A stretch of DNA of 64,000 nt from Jatrophihabitans cynanchi (GCF_027247405.1 NZ_CP097463.1:1054001-1118000); one strand, 5' to 3'. Counted from the first letter of the stretch, positions 16,126-26,782 are shown. Notes: generated from the letters alone by a model not told the origin. Numbers and translations: made by a program.

Positions 16126-19100
16126 TCAGCGTGGCGTCAGGGCCTCGAGCGCGTCCTCGCGCCCGAGGCCCTTGCCGGCCGCGTAGGCCCGCTCGAACCC
16201 GGCGTCGCCGAGGCGATCGCGCAGCAGCGGGGTGAGCTCGGCGATGTCCGGTCCGGTGGGGTCGTCCGCGCCGCGCAGCCGGGCGGCGGCGCCCAGGCAC
16301 CGCGCGGCGCGCACGTCGTCGCCGTCATGGGCCGCCAACTGCGCCCCGACCACGCCGACGGCGGCCACGATGGGCATGTCGCGGGTGCCGAGCGCGGTCT
16401 CGTACGCCTCGATCAGCCGCTCCCGCGCCAGCTCGACGTCGCCGTCGATCAACTCGTGCTTGGCCACGATCGCCAGCGTCATTGCCAGTCCGTGCCCCTG
16501 CATCGGATGTCCGCGCGGCATCGTGCGCAGCCGCTCCAGCGCCTCCTCGCGCAGCGTGCGCGCCGCGTCGAAGTCGCCGGTGCGGCGGGCGATCTCGGCC
16601 ATCAGCACCCGCCCGAAGATCGCCTCGCGCATCGACCCGCCGGCCGAACTCAGCTCGGCGGCACGCTCGGCACAGGTGCGCGCGGCCGCGAGGTCGTCGA
16701 GCCGCACGTATACGTCGGCCAGCCGCATGTTGAGCCACGCCTCGTCGTCGCTGGCACCCAGTTCGGCCACGTAACGCAGCGCGTCCTGGAAGTGAGCCAG
16801 GGCCGCGGCCAGATCCCCCTCGTTCGTCTCGATCAGACCGAGCGTCTGCAGGCACGACGCCATCCCCCAGCGGTCACCGAGGCGGACGAAGGTGTCCAGC
16901 GCGCGCTCGGTGTCCACCCGCATCGACGCGACGTCACCATCGTTCTCGGCGATGTTCGCGCGGAACATCACCGCCGACGCGGCCACCCACTCGTCCCCCG
17001 AACCGATCGCGTCCTGGATCCGCCGCTGCATCAACGCCTCGTCACCGCTGAACAGCGCGATCACCGACCGCAGCAGCGCGAGCAGCGGCGCGGCACGCGG
17101 GTCGACCGCTTCCAATCGCTCGTTGAGGTCGATCAGCCGGGCCATGCCGGCCTCGAGGGTCTCGGCGTCCATCACCTGCGGGCCGTTTGCGGAGTTGACC
17201 GCCAGCATGGTCTCGATCATCAGCCGCTTGTGCGCCTCCACCTCGGCGACGCCCTCCACCGACAGTGCGAAGCGCAGCCAGATCGCGGCCTCCGAATGGG
17301 CACCGGTGAGCATCCAGAACCAGCCGACGCCGGCGGCCAGCTCGAGCGCCGCGTCGGCCCGGCCCTCATCACCGAGGTAGCGCAACGCGGCCAGCACGTT
17401 GTCGCGTTCCTCGTTCAGGCGCTCGATCCACGGGAGCTGGTCAGCGGTACGCAGCCGCTGGTCCGCCTCGCGCACCAGGTCCGCGAAGAAGTCGGCGTGC
17501 CTGCTTCGTATCGGGGCTAGCTCGTCCCGTTCGGCGAGCCGCTCGATGCCGTACTCGCGGATCGTCTCCAGCATCCGGTAGCGGCCGCTCCGGTTCACCT
17601 GCAGCAGCGACTTGTCCACCAGCGAGGCGAGCAGGTCGATCACGTCGTCGGCGGGCACCACGTCGTCGGCGCACACGGCCGTGGCACTGCGCAGCGTGGC
17701 GCCGGAGGGGAACACCGCGAGCCGCTCGACGAGCACCCGTTCGCCGGCCGTGAGCAGGTCCCAGCTCCACTCGACGACAGCACGCAGCGTGCGGTGCCGC
17801 GGCATCGCGGTGCGGCTGCCGCCGGTAAGCAGCCGGAAGCGGTCGGAGAGTCGCTCGGCCACCTCGAGCAACGGCATGGTCCGCAGCCGCGCGGCGGCAA
17901 GCTCGATGGCCAGCGGCAGCCCGTCCAGCCGGCGCACGATCTCGGCGACGACGGCGACCGATTCGTCGTCGAGGGCGAAGTCCGGGCGCGCCGCCGCGAC
18001 CCGGTCGGCGAACAGCCGCACCGCGGGGAACGCCAGCGCCTGGCTCGCGGTGACATCGGGCTGCGGCAGGCCGAGCGGCGGCACCACGAGCAACGTCTCG
18101 CCGAAGATGCCGAGCGGTTCGCGGCTGGTGGTCAGTATCCGCAGCCCGGGCGACTCGGCGAGCAGCTGGTCGGTGAGCCGGGCCGTTGCGTCGATCAGGT
18201 GCTCGCAGTTGTCCAGCACGAGCACGGTCTGCTTGTCGGCCAGCGCGTCCAGCACCCGCCCGATCGCGTCGCGTGCCGAGGGGCGGCTGCGCTGCTCCAG
18301 CAGCACGACCTCGCGCAGCCCGAGCGAGCCGAGGATCACCTGGGGCACGTCGGCGGCGTCGGTGACCGAGGCCAGCTCGACGAACCAGATCCCGTCCGGC
18401 GCGGTGTCCAGGATCTGAGTCGCAGCCTCGGCGGCCAGCCGGGTCTTGCCGGCGCCCCCGGGTCCGACCAGGGTCACCAGCCGGCTCTGCTCCAGCGACT
18501 TGCCGATGCGGGCCACCTCGTCGTCGCGACCGACGAAGCTGGTCAGCTGGGCCCTGAGGTTGGTGCGCCTCGTCGGCGATTCCGGCAGCTTCGGCTGCGC
18601 GGCGCTGCCCAGTTCGCCGCGCAGCACCGCCAGGTGGATCGCCTGCAACTCCGGCGCCGGATCGACACCGAGCTCGTCGGCCAACCGCGACCGCAGCCGC
18701 TCGTAGCTGGTGAGTGCCTCCGCCTGCCGGCCGGTCGCGGCCAGGGCGCGCATCAACTGGCCGGCCAGCCTTTCGTGCAGCGGGTAGTCCGCCGCCAGCG
18801 CGTCGAGCTCGGTGACCGCCGCTGCGGCGCGCCCGAGGGCCAGGTCGGCATCCAGTCGGTCGAGCACCGCGGCAAGGCGCAGGTCGTGCAGCCGGGTCGC
18901 ATCGGCCGCCACGGCCGCACCGCCGTCGATCAGGGCCGGGCCGCGCCACAACGCGAGAGCGCTGCACAGCAACTCGGCGGCGCGATCGGCGTCGTTGGCG
19001 TGCAGCGCGGCGGCTCCCTCCGCGGTCAGCCGTTCGAAACGTCGCGCGTCGACATCGCCCGGGTCGACGGCCAGCCGGTAGCCGGCCGGGGACTGCCCGA

Positions 19101-19338
19101 CGGCCGTGGCGTCGCCGAGGGTGCGGCGCAACCGGGACACAAGCGTCTGCAGCGCATTGGCCTCGTCGGTAGGCGGAGCGTCGCCCCACACCGCGTCCAC
19201 GAGCGCGGCTACAGTGACCGGGCGTCCGGCGTCCAGGGCCAGCCGGGTTACCAGAGCACGCAGCCGGGCGCCGGCCACATCCACCGGCGCCCCGTCGTCA
19301 CGCCGTACCTCCAGCGGCCCGAGGATCCCCACTTGCAC
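16126..19338 (-). CDS. BTAD/AfsR-type transcriptional regulator with ATPase and TPR domains
   Basis: 1070 residues with a GTG at 19336-19338. An N-terminal OmpR-like winged helix (about residues 1-95, MQVGILGPLEVRR ... VWGDAPPTDEANALQTLVSRLRR) is followed by the bacterial transcriptional activator domain (about 100-245, with YERLRSRLADELGVDPAPEL). Next comes an NB-ARC-like ATPase (FVGRDDEVARI, Walker A LVGPGGAGKTRLAAEA, Walker B VLVLDNCEHL). A long C-terminal TPR-like region completes it. This is the SARP/AfsR large-regulator architecture, often tied to secondary metabolism. The adjacent DrrAB exporter is a natural candidate target, but that is inference. Confidence 0.92.
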   Translation of the reverse strand: MQVGILGPLEVRRDDGAPVDVAGARLRALVTRLALDAGRPVTVAALVDAVWGDAPPTDEANALQTLVSRLRRTLGDATAVGQSPAGYRLAVDPGDVDARRFERLTAEGAAALHANDADRAAELLCSALALWRGPALIDGGAAVAADATRLHDLRLAAVLDRLDADLALGRAAAAVTELDALAADYPLHERLAGQLMRALAATGRQAEALTSYERLRSRLADELGVDPAPELQAIHLAVLRGELGSAAQPKLPESPTRRTNLRAQLTSFVGRDDEVARIGKSLEQSRLVTLVGPGGAGKTRLAAEAATQILDTAPDGIWFVELASVTDAADVPQVILGSLGLREVVLLEQRSRPSARDAIGRVLDALADKQTVLVLDNCEHLIDATARLTDQLLAESPGLRILTTSREPLGIFGETLLVVPPLGLPQPDVTASQALAFPAVRLFADRVAAARPDFALDDESVAVVAEIVRRLDGLPLAIELAAARLRTMPLLEVAERLSDRFRLLTGGSRTAMPRHRTLRAVVEWSWDLLTAGERVLVERLAVFPSGATLRSATAVCADDVVPADDVIDLLASLVDKSLLQVNRSGRYRMLETIREYGIERLAERDELAPIRSRHADFFADLVREADQRLRTADQLPWIERLNEERDNVLAALRYLGDEGRADAALELAAGVGWFWMLTGAHSEAAIWLRFALSVEGVAEVEAHKRLMIETMLAVNSANGPQVMDAETLEAGMARLIDLNERLEAVDPRAAPLLALLRSVIALFSGDEALMQRRIQDAIGSGDEWVAASAVMFRANIAENDGDVASMRVDTERALDTFVRLGDRWGMASCLQTLGLIETNEGDLAAALAHFQDALRYVAELGASDDEAWLNMRLADVYVRLDDLAAARTCAERAAELSSAGGSMREAIFGRVLMAEIARRTGDFDAARTLREEALERLRTMPRGHPMQGHGLAMTLAIVAKHELIDGDVELARERLIEAYETALGTRDMPIVAAVGVVGAQLAAHDGDDVRAARCLGAAARLRGADDPTGPDIAELTPLLRDRLGDAGFERAYAAGKGLGREDALEALTPR

Positions 19339-19412
19339 GCGTTCACTCTTGCACGCGGCGGTCGCACCCGGGGCGAGGGGCGTGCGGCCGGACGTCGCGG
19401 CAGGATGGGCCG

Positions 19413-19817
19413 ATGCGCAGCGAAACGATCGCGGTACGGACCGGCGGACGCCCCACAGTGCACGACCTCACCGGTGCGTGCACCCGCTTCGTGAGCAGCG
19501 AGTCGGACGGCTTGCTGAGCGTGTTCGTGCCGCATGCGACCGCGGGCGTCGCGATCCTGGAGACCGGTGCGGGCAGCGACGCCGACCTGCTCGACGCGAT
19601 CGACACGCTGCTGCCCCGCGAGGACCGGTGGCGGCACAGCCACGGCTCGGCCGGTCACGGCCGCGATCACGTGCTGCCGGCGTTCCTCGCGCCGTCGATC
19701 ACCGTTCCGGTGCTGGGCGGCCGGTTGCAGCTCGGCACCTGGCAGTCCGTCTGCCTCGTCGACACCAACGTCGACAACGCCGAGCGGCAGGTGCGGCTCA
19801 GCTTCCTGCCCGGCTGA
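19413..19817 (+). CDS. YjbQ family protein (UPF0047)
   Basis: 134 residues, ATG start. The family motifs are FVPHATAGVAILE, HGSAGHGRDHVLPAFLAPS and LGTWQSVCLVDTN, with the conserved His residues that form the trimer active site. Some members were shown to have weak thiamin-phosphate synthase activity, but the physiological role is unsettled. It is divergent from the BTAD regulator (74 bp apart) and followed 25 bp later by the acyltransferase gene. Confidence 0.92.
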   Translation: MRSETIAVRTGGRPTVHDLTGACTRFVSSESDGLLSVFVPHATAGVAILETGAGSDADLLDAIDTLLPREDRWRHSHGSAGHGRDHVLPAFLAPSITVPVLGGRLQLGTWQSVCLVDTNVDNAERQVRLSFLPG

Positions 19818-19842
19818 GCGCGCGGTGCGCGATGATGGCCCC

Positions 19843-20463
19843 ATGTCTGCGACACCCGCGCCGCTGCCCATCGGTTACCGGCTCGTGGTCGGCGCCACCA
19901 CGCCGTTCATGCTGTGGTCCCGCATCCGGGTGACCGGCACCGAGGACCTGCCCACCCACGGTCCGACGTTGCTCGTCGCCAACCACGACAGCAACTGGGA
20001 CCCGGTCACGATCGCGTACGCGGCCCGCCATCGGCGCCAGGTGCGCGCGCTCGCCAAGGCCGAGCTCTGGAAGAACCCGCTGGTCGCGAAGGTCCTGGAC
20101 AACATGGGCCAGATCCCCATCGAGCGGGGCCGCAACAACATGGCCGCGATGGCCGCCGCCGAGCAGGTGTTGCGCGACGGCGGCTGCATCGGCGTCTTTC
20201 CCGAGGGCACCCGATCACGCGGCAAGGTCCTCAAGGCCCGCAGCGGCGCCGGCCGCCTGGTCCGAGCCGTCCCGGACACGGTCATCGTGTGCGCGCGGGT
20301 GACCGGGACGGCCGGGCCGGTCTGGCGACCGGGTGGGACCCGCATCGCCGTGCACTTCTTCCGTCCCGCCGGCGGGCAGCGCAAGCCGGACGAGCCGTCG
20401 GCCGCCCTGATGATCCGGCTGCTCGCCGAGATCCGCGCCGAGGCGCCGCCGGTCGGCCGCTGA
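19843..20463 (+). CDS. 1-acyl-sn-glycerol-3-phosphate acyltransferase (PlsC family)
   Basis: 206 residues with an ATG at 19843. The acyltransferase blocks are NHDSNWDP (H-x4-D catalytic motif, about residue 45), GQIPIERGRNN (block II), and VFPEGTRSRGK (block III, glycerol-phosphate binding). It transfers an acyl group in phosphatidic acid synthesis or a related reaction at the inner membrane face. It probably forms a two-gene unit with yjbQ. It converges on the phosphodiesterase gene (6 bp between stops). Confidence 0.9.
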   Translation: MSATPAPLPIGYRLVVGATTPFMLWSRIRVTGTEDLPTHGPTLLVANHDSNWDPVTIAYAARHRRQVRALAKAELWKNPLVAKVLDNMGQIPIERGRNNMAAMAAAEQVLRDGGCIGVFPEGTRSRGKVLKARSGAGRLVRAVPDTVIVCARVTGTAGPVWRPGGTRIAVHFFRPAGGQRKPDEPSAALMIRLLAEIRAEAPPVGR

Positions 20464-20469
20464 CGAGCC

Positions 20470-21231
20470 TCAGATCACGAACTCGGCACCGGCACGGGCC
20501 AGCTCGATCGGGCCGCCGAAGGCGACGGCCGCCTCGGTCGCCTGCAGCTGCGGCGACACCCACGGCGGCACGTGGGTGAGGATCAGCCGCTCCACCCCGG
20601 CGCGGTCCGCGTGCTCGCCGGCCTGCCGTCCGGTCAGGTGCAGGTCGGGCACGTACTCGTCGTCCGGGCCGAAGGAGGCCTCGCACAGCAGCACGTCGGT
20701 GCCCTTGGCGAGCGAGACCAGCGCTTCACTCTCGCCGGTGTCGGCGGAGTACACCAGCGACCGGCCCGCGTGCGCGATCCGGACCGCGTTCGTCGGCGTC
20801 GGATGGTTCATGCCCGCGTACGACACCGTGAACGGCCCCAGCTCGCCATCGCTCGGTGTGGAGAACCCGAACAGCTCCCGCAGCGCGAGCTTGCGGGCCA
20901 ACGGGTCGTACGCGGCCTCGAGGCGATCGCGCGTTCCGGCCGGGCCGATCAGCGGGATCCGGCCCTCGGGCCCGGCCAGCCGGAACCGGGAGCCGGCGCC
21001 GTAGCGCAGCGCGACGACGTAGGCGGTCAGGTCGATGCAGTGGTCGGCGTGCAGGTGGCTGATGATGATGGCGTCGACGGCGGTCGGGTCGACGTAGCGC
21101 TGCAGCGCGCCGAACGCGCCGTGCCCGAGGTCGATCAGCAGCGTGTACCCGTCGGCCTGCAGCAGGTACCCGGACGCCGGCGAGTCGGGTCCGGGCACGC
21201 TGCCCGAACAGCCAAGGACCGTCAGCTTCAT
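20470..21231 (-). CDS. MBL-fold cyclic-nucleotide phosphodiesterase (Rv1339-like)
   Basis: 253 residues. The metallo-beta-lactamase motif [11 protein letters not shown] (about residues 59-69), later His in [17 protein letters not shown] (metal-bridging Asp) and ILTHVPPW are all present. In M. tuberculosis the equivalent gene, Rv1339, sits directly after murI and encodes an atypical class II cAMP phosphodiesterase, and the same order is seen here. Its ATG overlaps the murI stop by ATGA, so it is the last gene of the clpS-to-phosphodiesterase unit. RNase Z-like activity is the main alternative but less likely given synteny. Confidence 0.88.
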   Translation of the reverse strand: MKLTVLGCSGSVPGPDSPASGYLLQADGYTLLIDLGHGAFGALQRYVDPTAVDAIIISHLHADHCIDLTAYVVALRYGAGSRFRLAGPEGRIPLIGPAGTRDRLEAAYDPLARKLALRELFGFSTPSDGELGPFTVSYAGMNHPTPTNAVRIAHAGRSLVYSADTGESEALVSLAKGTDVLLCEASFGPDDEYVPDLHLTGRQAGEHADRAGVERLILTHVPPWVSPQLQATEAAVAFGGPIELARAGAEFVI

Positions 21232-22046
21232 GAATGGCCTCCGTAGGCCGGGCGCAGGGCCGTCACCTCGGGGCCGAGGAAGCGGTGGCTCAGTCTCTCG
21301 AACGCCTCCGACGGGCCCGTCGCGCGGAACACGTGACGAGGCGGCGGCGCGTCGTCCGGACGCAGCAGCCCGGTGCGCGTCAGCACCCGGTAGACGTCCT
21401 TGGCCGTCTCCTCGGCGCTGGACACGAGCGTCACCTCATCGCCCATGACCACCGACAGCAGGCCGGTGAGCAACGGGTAGTGCGTGCAGCCCAGCACCAG
21501 GGTGTCCACGCCGGCCGCGTTGAGCGGCGCCAGGTACGCCTCCGCCAGCCCGAGCAACTGCCGCCCGCTGGTCACCCCCCGCTCGACGAACTCGGCGAAC
21601 TGCGGGCAGGCGGCGCTGACGATCTCGACGCCGGACGCTGCCGCGAACGCGTCTTCGTAGGCTCCACTGGTGACGGTGGCAACCGTGCCGATGACGCCCA
21701 CCTTGCCGTTGCGCGTGGCTGCGACCGCGCGCCGCACCGCCGGCAGGATCACTTCGACCACTGGCACCTCGTAGCGCTCACGCGCGTCACGCAGGCACGC
21801 GGAGCTCGCCGAGTTGCACGCGATGACCAGCGCCTTCACACCGCTGTCGACCAGCTCGTCCATGATCCCGAGCGCGAGGCTGCGCAGCTCGGCCAGGGGC
21901 TTGGGGCCGTACGGGCTGTGCGCGGTGTCGCCGACGTAGTGCAGCTGCTCGTTCGGCAACTGGTCCAGGACGGCGCGGGCGACCGTGAGGCCGCCGACGC
22001 CGGAATCCATCATGCCGATCGGCGCATTGACGTCCGGAAAACTCAC
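21228..22046 (-). CDS. murI: Glutamate racemase
   Basis: 272 residues from the GTG at 22044-22046. It interconverts L- and D-glutamate for peptidoglycan. The two catalytic cysteines lie in [14 protein letters not shown] (about residue 76) and [11 protein letters not shown] (about residue 187); [14 protein letters not shown] and [13 protein letters not shown] are the substrate-binding signatures. An in-frame extension continues upstream through the rhomboid region but has no family similarity. The stop overlaps the next start (ATGA). Confidence 0.95.
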   Translation of the reverse strand: MSFPDVNAPIGMMDSGVGGLTVARAVLDQLPNEQLHYVGDTAHSPYGPKPLAELRSLALGIMDELVDSGVKALVIACNSASSACLRDARERYEVPVVEVILPAVRRAVAATRNGKVGVIGTVATVTSGAYEDAFAAASGVEIVSAACPQFAEFVERGVTSGRQLLGLAEAYLAPLNAAGVDTLVLGCTHYPLLTGLLSVVMGDEVTLVSSAEETAKDVYRVLTRTGLLRPDDAPPPRHVFRATGPSEAFERLSHRFLGPEVTALRPAYGGHS

Positions 22047-22078
22047 CGCGTCAGGATACGGGCGCTGCGGAAACGCTC

Positions 22079-22723
22079 TCACACCCGGCGCGCCCGGCGC
22101 GGATGCAAGACGGCCGCCACGGCGACGCCGGCCACGAAGCCGCACACGTGCGACTGCCAGGACACCTGCGAGTAGGTCGGCAGCAGGTTGCCCAGGAACG
22201 TCCCGAAGAAGATCAGCAGCAGGACGGCAGTGACGATCCAGCGCACCTTCCGGGAGAAGTAGGCGCGGGCCAGCAGGTAGCCGAGCCAGCCGAACACCAT
22301 GCCGCTCGCGCCGACGATCAGCCCGGCCGGCGCCACCAGCCAGGTGGCCGCGCCGCCGAGCACGATCACCACCGCGGTCACGATCAGCCAGGTACGCACG
22401 CCGGACAGCAACAGCGCCCAGCCGATCAGCACGACCGGCACGGTGTTGGAGAGCAGGTGGCCGTAGCTTGCGTGCAGGAACGGCTGGGTCACGATCCCCC
22501 AGAGCCCGTCGACCTCGCGGGGCCGCAGGCCGAACCGGTTCAGCGAGTAGTCGTTCGCCGCGTTGATCGCCGTGACGATCCACAGCACCGCGCCGAAGCC
22601 GATCATGATGATGATCGCGCCGCCCCAGCTGGTGGGGTCGAAGGCCGGCTCGGTGCCGGCACGGCGCTCGGGTGCGTTGCGTTCCCACGCGTCGTGGAAG
22701 CGCTCGCGCAGCGACTGGCTCAC
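22079..22723 (-). CDS. Rhomboid-family intramembrane serine protease
   Basis: 214 residues with a GTG at 22721-22723. Six membrane segments surround the motifs [30 protein letters not shown] (catalytic Ser near residue 140) and [11 protein letters not shown] (catalytic His near 192). This is the family's GxSx and HxxGxxxG dyad pattern. It cleaves within transmembrane helices; the substrate is unknown. It corresponds in position to Rv1337, between cysM and murI. Confidence 0.93.
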   Translation of the reverse strand: MSQSLRERFHDAWERNAPERRAGTEPAFDPTSWGGAIIIMIGFGAVLWIVTAINAANDYSLNRFGLRPREVDGLWGIVTQPFLHASYGHLLSNTVPVVLIGWALLLSGVRTWLIVTAVVIVLGGAATWLVAPAGLIVGASGMVFGWLGYLLARAYFSRKVRWIVTAVLLLIFFGTFLGNLLPTYSQVSWQSHVCGFVAGVAVAAVLHPRRARRV

Positions 22724-22776
22724 CGGCGCAGCCTAACGCGATGGGCGCGTACGCGAAGAGCCCGCGCGCGGATGAA

Positions 22777-24040
<1,264 letters not shown>

Positions 24041-24086
24041 GCTGCTGCTGCTCCTGTCGAAGGGAATGCTCGGTAGGTGAACGCAT

Positions 24087-24112
24087 GCTGGTGCCTGAAT
24101 CGTCCCACCAGC
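24087..24112 (-). promoter_or_regulatory. Hairpin in the cysO leader
   Basis: GCTGGTG (24087-24093) pairs with CACCAGC (24106-24112) around a 12-nt loop in the 108-bp segment between the short ORF at 24149-24220 and cysO. It may be an attenuator or pause structure; no riboswitch class is recognised. Confidence 0.35.
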
Positions 24113-24148
24113 GGTCCGGGTGGCCGAACTCACGGCGGGCGGACGGGG

Positions 24149-24220
24149 TCAGTGACAGTCGTAGCGGACGTCGGCGGCGCGGTGCCCGAGCAGTGCCCGC
24201 TCGATCGCGATCTCACGCAT
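24149..24220 (-). CDS. 23-codon upstream ORF with penultimate Cys, in the cysO leader
   Basis: The ATG (24218-24220) overlaps the mec stop by 8 bp, and the frame ends HRAADVRYDCH then TGA. The Cys codon (TGT) is the penultimate sense codon, followed by a hairpin and cysO. Mycobacteria use cysteine-encoding small ORFs as cysteine-responsive attenuators of sulfur operons, though those have Cys runs. With a single Cys the analogy is weak, and a plain spacer ORF remains possible. Confidence 0.35.
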   Translation of the reverse strand: MREIAIERALLGHRAADVRYDCH

Positions 24221-24638
24221 CGGGCTCGACCACCTCGACCGGTTCCTCGGTGACCTCGCCGTCGAGGATGCGGAACGAGCGGAACTCCGTCTCGTCCTCG
24301 GACCGCGTGGACACCAGCACGTAGTGCGCGTTCGGCTCCTGCGCGTAGGCGATGTCGGTGCGTGACGGGTACGCCTCGGTGGCGGTGTGCGAGTGGTAGA
24401 TGACCACCGGCTCCTCGTCGTTCGCCTCCAGCTCCTTGTACAGCTGCAGCAGGTCGGCGGAGTCGAACTCGTAGAACGTGGGCGAGCGGGCGGCGTTGAG
24501 CATCGGGATGAACCGGACCGGGCGGTCACTGCCCTCCGGGCCGGCCACGACACCGCACGCCTCGTCCGGGTGGTCCCGGCGGGCATGCGCCACGATCGCG
24601 TCGTGGGTCGCTCGCTCGATCCGCAGCACGCCGTCCAC
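24213..24638 (-). CDS. mec: JAMM metalloprotease that releases cysteine from CysO
   Basis: 141 residues from the GTG at 24636-24638 (the GTG at 24627-24629 is an alternative). The JAB1/MPN+ motif is complete: Glu in HPDEACGVVAG, then YHSHTATEAYPSRTD with the zinc HxH and Asp. Mec removes the cysteine from the CysO-Cys adduct. Long identical stretches to the M. tuberculosis protein as I recall it, and the position before cysO, make the assignment firm. Confidence 0.94.
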   Translation of the reverse strand: MDGVLRIERATHDAIVAHARRDHPDEACGVVAGPEGSDRPVRFIPMLNAARSPTFYEFDSADLLQLYKELEANDEEPVVIYHSHTATEAYPSRTDIAYAQEPNAHYVLVSTRSEDETEFRSFRILDGEVTEEPVEVVEPDA

Positions 24639-24652
24639 GATACCGGCGGTGC

Positions 24653-25141
24653 TCAGGGCAGCTGGGCGCGGACCAGCGCGTCCTGCACGCCGGTCAGATA
24701 TGCGTAGATCGCTCGGGGCATCGCGTCCGGGCCGTCCGGCCGGAAGTCGAAGTCGTCGTCCTCGGTGATCCCGATCCGGGTCCCGATCGCCAGCCGCATG
24801 TCGTTGAGCACCCGCAGCCAGCGCTCGGCGGCGGCCTGGTCGAGCGTGACGTCCAGCTTGCCGCGCCCGGAGCCCGCAGCGGCCAGCTCGGCCAGGCACT
24901 GCTCGGCGCGACCCAGCCGCTCCTCCCGCAGCGACTGCTCGGTCAGCGAACGGAACGCATCCGCTGCCTCCGGGTTGTCCTGGTACCCGTCGGGGTAGAG
25001 CCGGCGGTACACCGGGTCGCTGGTGTCCAGGCCGTCCGGGTGCAGCGCCGAGACGAGGTCGGCGACGAGCGAGGCCAGCGTGTCCGCCTCGGGAGCGCCG
25101 AGCCGCACGCGGATGCCGCCGTCGCCGCGCGAGACCTTCAC
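24653..25141 (-). CDS. DUF2017 family protein (Rv1332-like)
   Basis: 162 residues. The GTG at 25139-25141 overlaps the clpS stop by GTGA. It is helical and acidic, with RRLYPDGYQDNPEAADAFRSLTEQSLREERL and a C-terminal WLRVLNDMRLAIGTRIGITEDDD segment typical of DUF2017. The function of the family is unknown, but its fixed place between clpS and mec across actinobacteria suggests a link to proteolysis or to ClpS-dependent control. Confidence 0.88.
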   Translation of the reverse strand: MKVSRGDGGIRVRLGAPEADTLASLVADLVSALHPDGLDTSDPVYRRLYPDGYQDNPEAADAFRSLTEQSLREERLGRAEQCLAELAAAGSGRGKLDVTLDQAAAERWLRVLNDMRLAIGTRIGITEDDDFDFRPDGPDAMPRAIYAYLTGVQDALVRAQLP

Positions 25142-25437
25142 TGCTGTTCCAGCGTCGCCCAGAGGCCGTACCCGTGCAGGGTGGACACGTCCAGCTCCAT
25201 CCGCTCGCGGGTGCCGCTGGACACCACCGCCCTGCCCTTCTGGTGCACGTCGAGCATCAACTTCTCCGCCTTCGCCTTGGGATAGCCGAACACGGTCATG
25301 AACACGTGCGTGACGTAGGACATCAAGTTGATCGGATCGTTCCAGACGATCGTGATCCATGGCCGGTCTGGGTCGGCGACGGTCTCGGCGACCGACTGCT
25401 CCCGCGCCTCCCGCTGCGGCGTGAGCGTTCCTGCCAT
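25138..25437 (-). CDS. clpS: ATP-dependent Clp protease adaptor ClpS
   Basis: 99 residues from the ATG at 25435-25437 (the ATG at 25444-25446 is an alternative). It delivers N-degron substrates to ClpA/ClpC. The core WITIVWNDPINLMSYVTHVFMTVFGYPKAKAEKLMLDVHQKGRAVV (here in pieces: WNDPINLMSYV and MLDVHQKGRA) holds the N-end-residue pocket. It is first in the leftward operon and divergent from pncB with 35 bp between starts, so the two promoters must overlap. Confidence 0.95.
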   Translation of the reverse strand: MAGTLTPQREAREQSVAETVADPDRPWITIVWNDPINLMSYVTHVFMTVFGYPKAKAEKLMLDVHQKGRAVVSSGTRERMELDVSTLHGYGLWATLEQQ

Positions 25438-25472
25438 GACGCCCATGGTGTCACGTCCGGCAGGATGGGCGC

Positions 25473-26765
25473 GTGACGTGTGCACCCGCGACGAGCAGCG
25501 CGCTGCTGACCGACCGCTACGAGCTGACAATGCTCGACTCCGCGCTGCGCGACGGCACCGCGCACCGGCCGTGCCTGTTCGAGGTGTTCGCGCGGCGGCT
25601 GCCGGAGGGTCGCCGCTACGGGGTCGTCGCCGGGATCGGTCGGCTGGTCGAGGAGATAGCCCGGTTCCGCTTCGACGAGCAGACGCTGGAGTTCCTGCGC
25701 GCCGCGCGGGTACTGGACGAGGCCGGCCTGGACTACCTCGCGAGCTACCGGTTCACCGGCAACATCGACGGGTACCCCGAGGGCGAGCTGTACTTCCCGT
25801 ACTCGCCGATCCTGACGTTGTCCGGCAGCTTCGCCGACGCGGTGGTGCTCGAGACGCTGGTGCTCTCGATCCTCAACCACGACAGCGCGGTCGCCTCAGC
25901 CGCGGCCCGCATGGTCACCGCCGCGGCGGGCCGGCCGATCATCGAGATGGGTTCGCGGCGCACCCACGAGCAGGCGGCCGTGGCGGCAGCGCGGGCCGCC
26001 TACCTGGCCGGCTTCGAGGCGACGTCCAACCTGCGCGCGAGCCGGCTGTACGGGGTGCCGACGACCGGAACGGCGGCGCACGCGTTCACCCTGCTGCACG
26101 ACGACGAGCGCGCGGCGTTCGCCTCGCAGGTGGCCACGCTCGGCGCGAACACCACGCTGCTGGTGGACACCTACGACATCGCGCGCGGCATCGAACTCGC
26201 CGTCGAGGTAGCCGGGACGCAGCTCGGCGCGATCCGCATCGACTCCGGCGACCTGGGCGTCACTGCCCGGCACGCCCGCGAGCAGCTCGACGCGCTCGGT
26301 GCGCGGTCCACCAAGATCGTGGTGAGCGGCGACCTGGACGAGTTCGCCATGGCCGCGCTCGCGGCTGCCCCGGTGGACGCCTACGGCGCGGGCACCGCCG
26401 TGGTCACCGGGTCCGGCGCCCCGACGGCGAACCTGGTCTACAAGCTGGTCGAGGTCGACGGGCGCCCGGTGGCCAAGCGCTCGGAGCACAAGGCCAGCGT
26501 GGGTGGCCGCAAGACCGCGCGGCGCGCGCACAAGCCGACCGGGACGGCGATCGAGGAGATCGTGATCAGCGGGCCGGCCGCCGAGCCCGGCGAGGGCGAG
26601 CGGCTGATCCAGCGGCCGCTGCTGCGCGGCGGTGAGCCGGTCGCTGACCTGCCGACGCTGGCCGACTCGCGCGAGCACCTGCGCGCCGCCACGGTGACGC
26701 TGCCCTGGGACGGCCTCAAGCTGAGCCGTGGCGAGCCGGCCATCCCGACCCGCCTGGTCCCCTGA
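25473..26765 (+). CDS. pncB: Nicotinate phosphoribosyltransferase
   Basis: 430 residues with a GTG start. It converts nicotinate, PRPP and ATP to nicotinate mononucleotide in NAD salvage. Key segments are LLTDRYELTMLDSALRDGTA, FTGNIDGYPEGELYFPYSP, EMGSRRTHEQAAVAAARAAYLAGFEATSN (phosphoribosyl site, in pieces) and IRIDSGDLGVTARHARE. Nicotinamidase follows 17 bp later, giving a two-step salvage operon. Confidence 0.95.
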   Translation: MTCAPATSSALLTDRYELTMLDSALRDGTAHRPCLFEVFARRLPEGRRYGVVAGIGRLVEEIARFRFDEQTLEFLRAARVLDEAGLDYLASYRFTGNIDGYPEGELYFPYSPILTLSGSFADAVVLETLVLSILNHDSAVASAAARMVTAAAGRPIIEMGSRRTHEQAAVAAARAAYLAGFEATSNLRASRLYGVPTTGTAAHAFTLLHDDERAAFASQVATLGANTTLLVDTYDIARGIELAVEVAGTQLGAIRIDSGDLGVTARHAREQLDALGARSTKIVVSGDLDEFAMAALAAAPVDAYGAGTAVVTGSGAPTANLVYKLVEVDGRPVAKRSEHKASVGGRKTARRAHKPTGTAIEEIVISGPAAEPGEGERLIQRPLLRGGEPVADLPTLADSREHLRAATVTLPWDGLKLSRGEPAIPTRLVP

Positions 26766-26782
26766 TCACCTAGCGTGGTGTG

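Noticed and set aside
14274-19338. A secondary-metabolite biosynthetic gene cluster around the DrrAB exporter and AfsR-like regulator
   Set aside because: No biosynthetic enzyme (synthase, synthetase, cyclase or tailoring enzyme) is present; the neighbours are YjbQ, PlsC and housekeeping genes.
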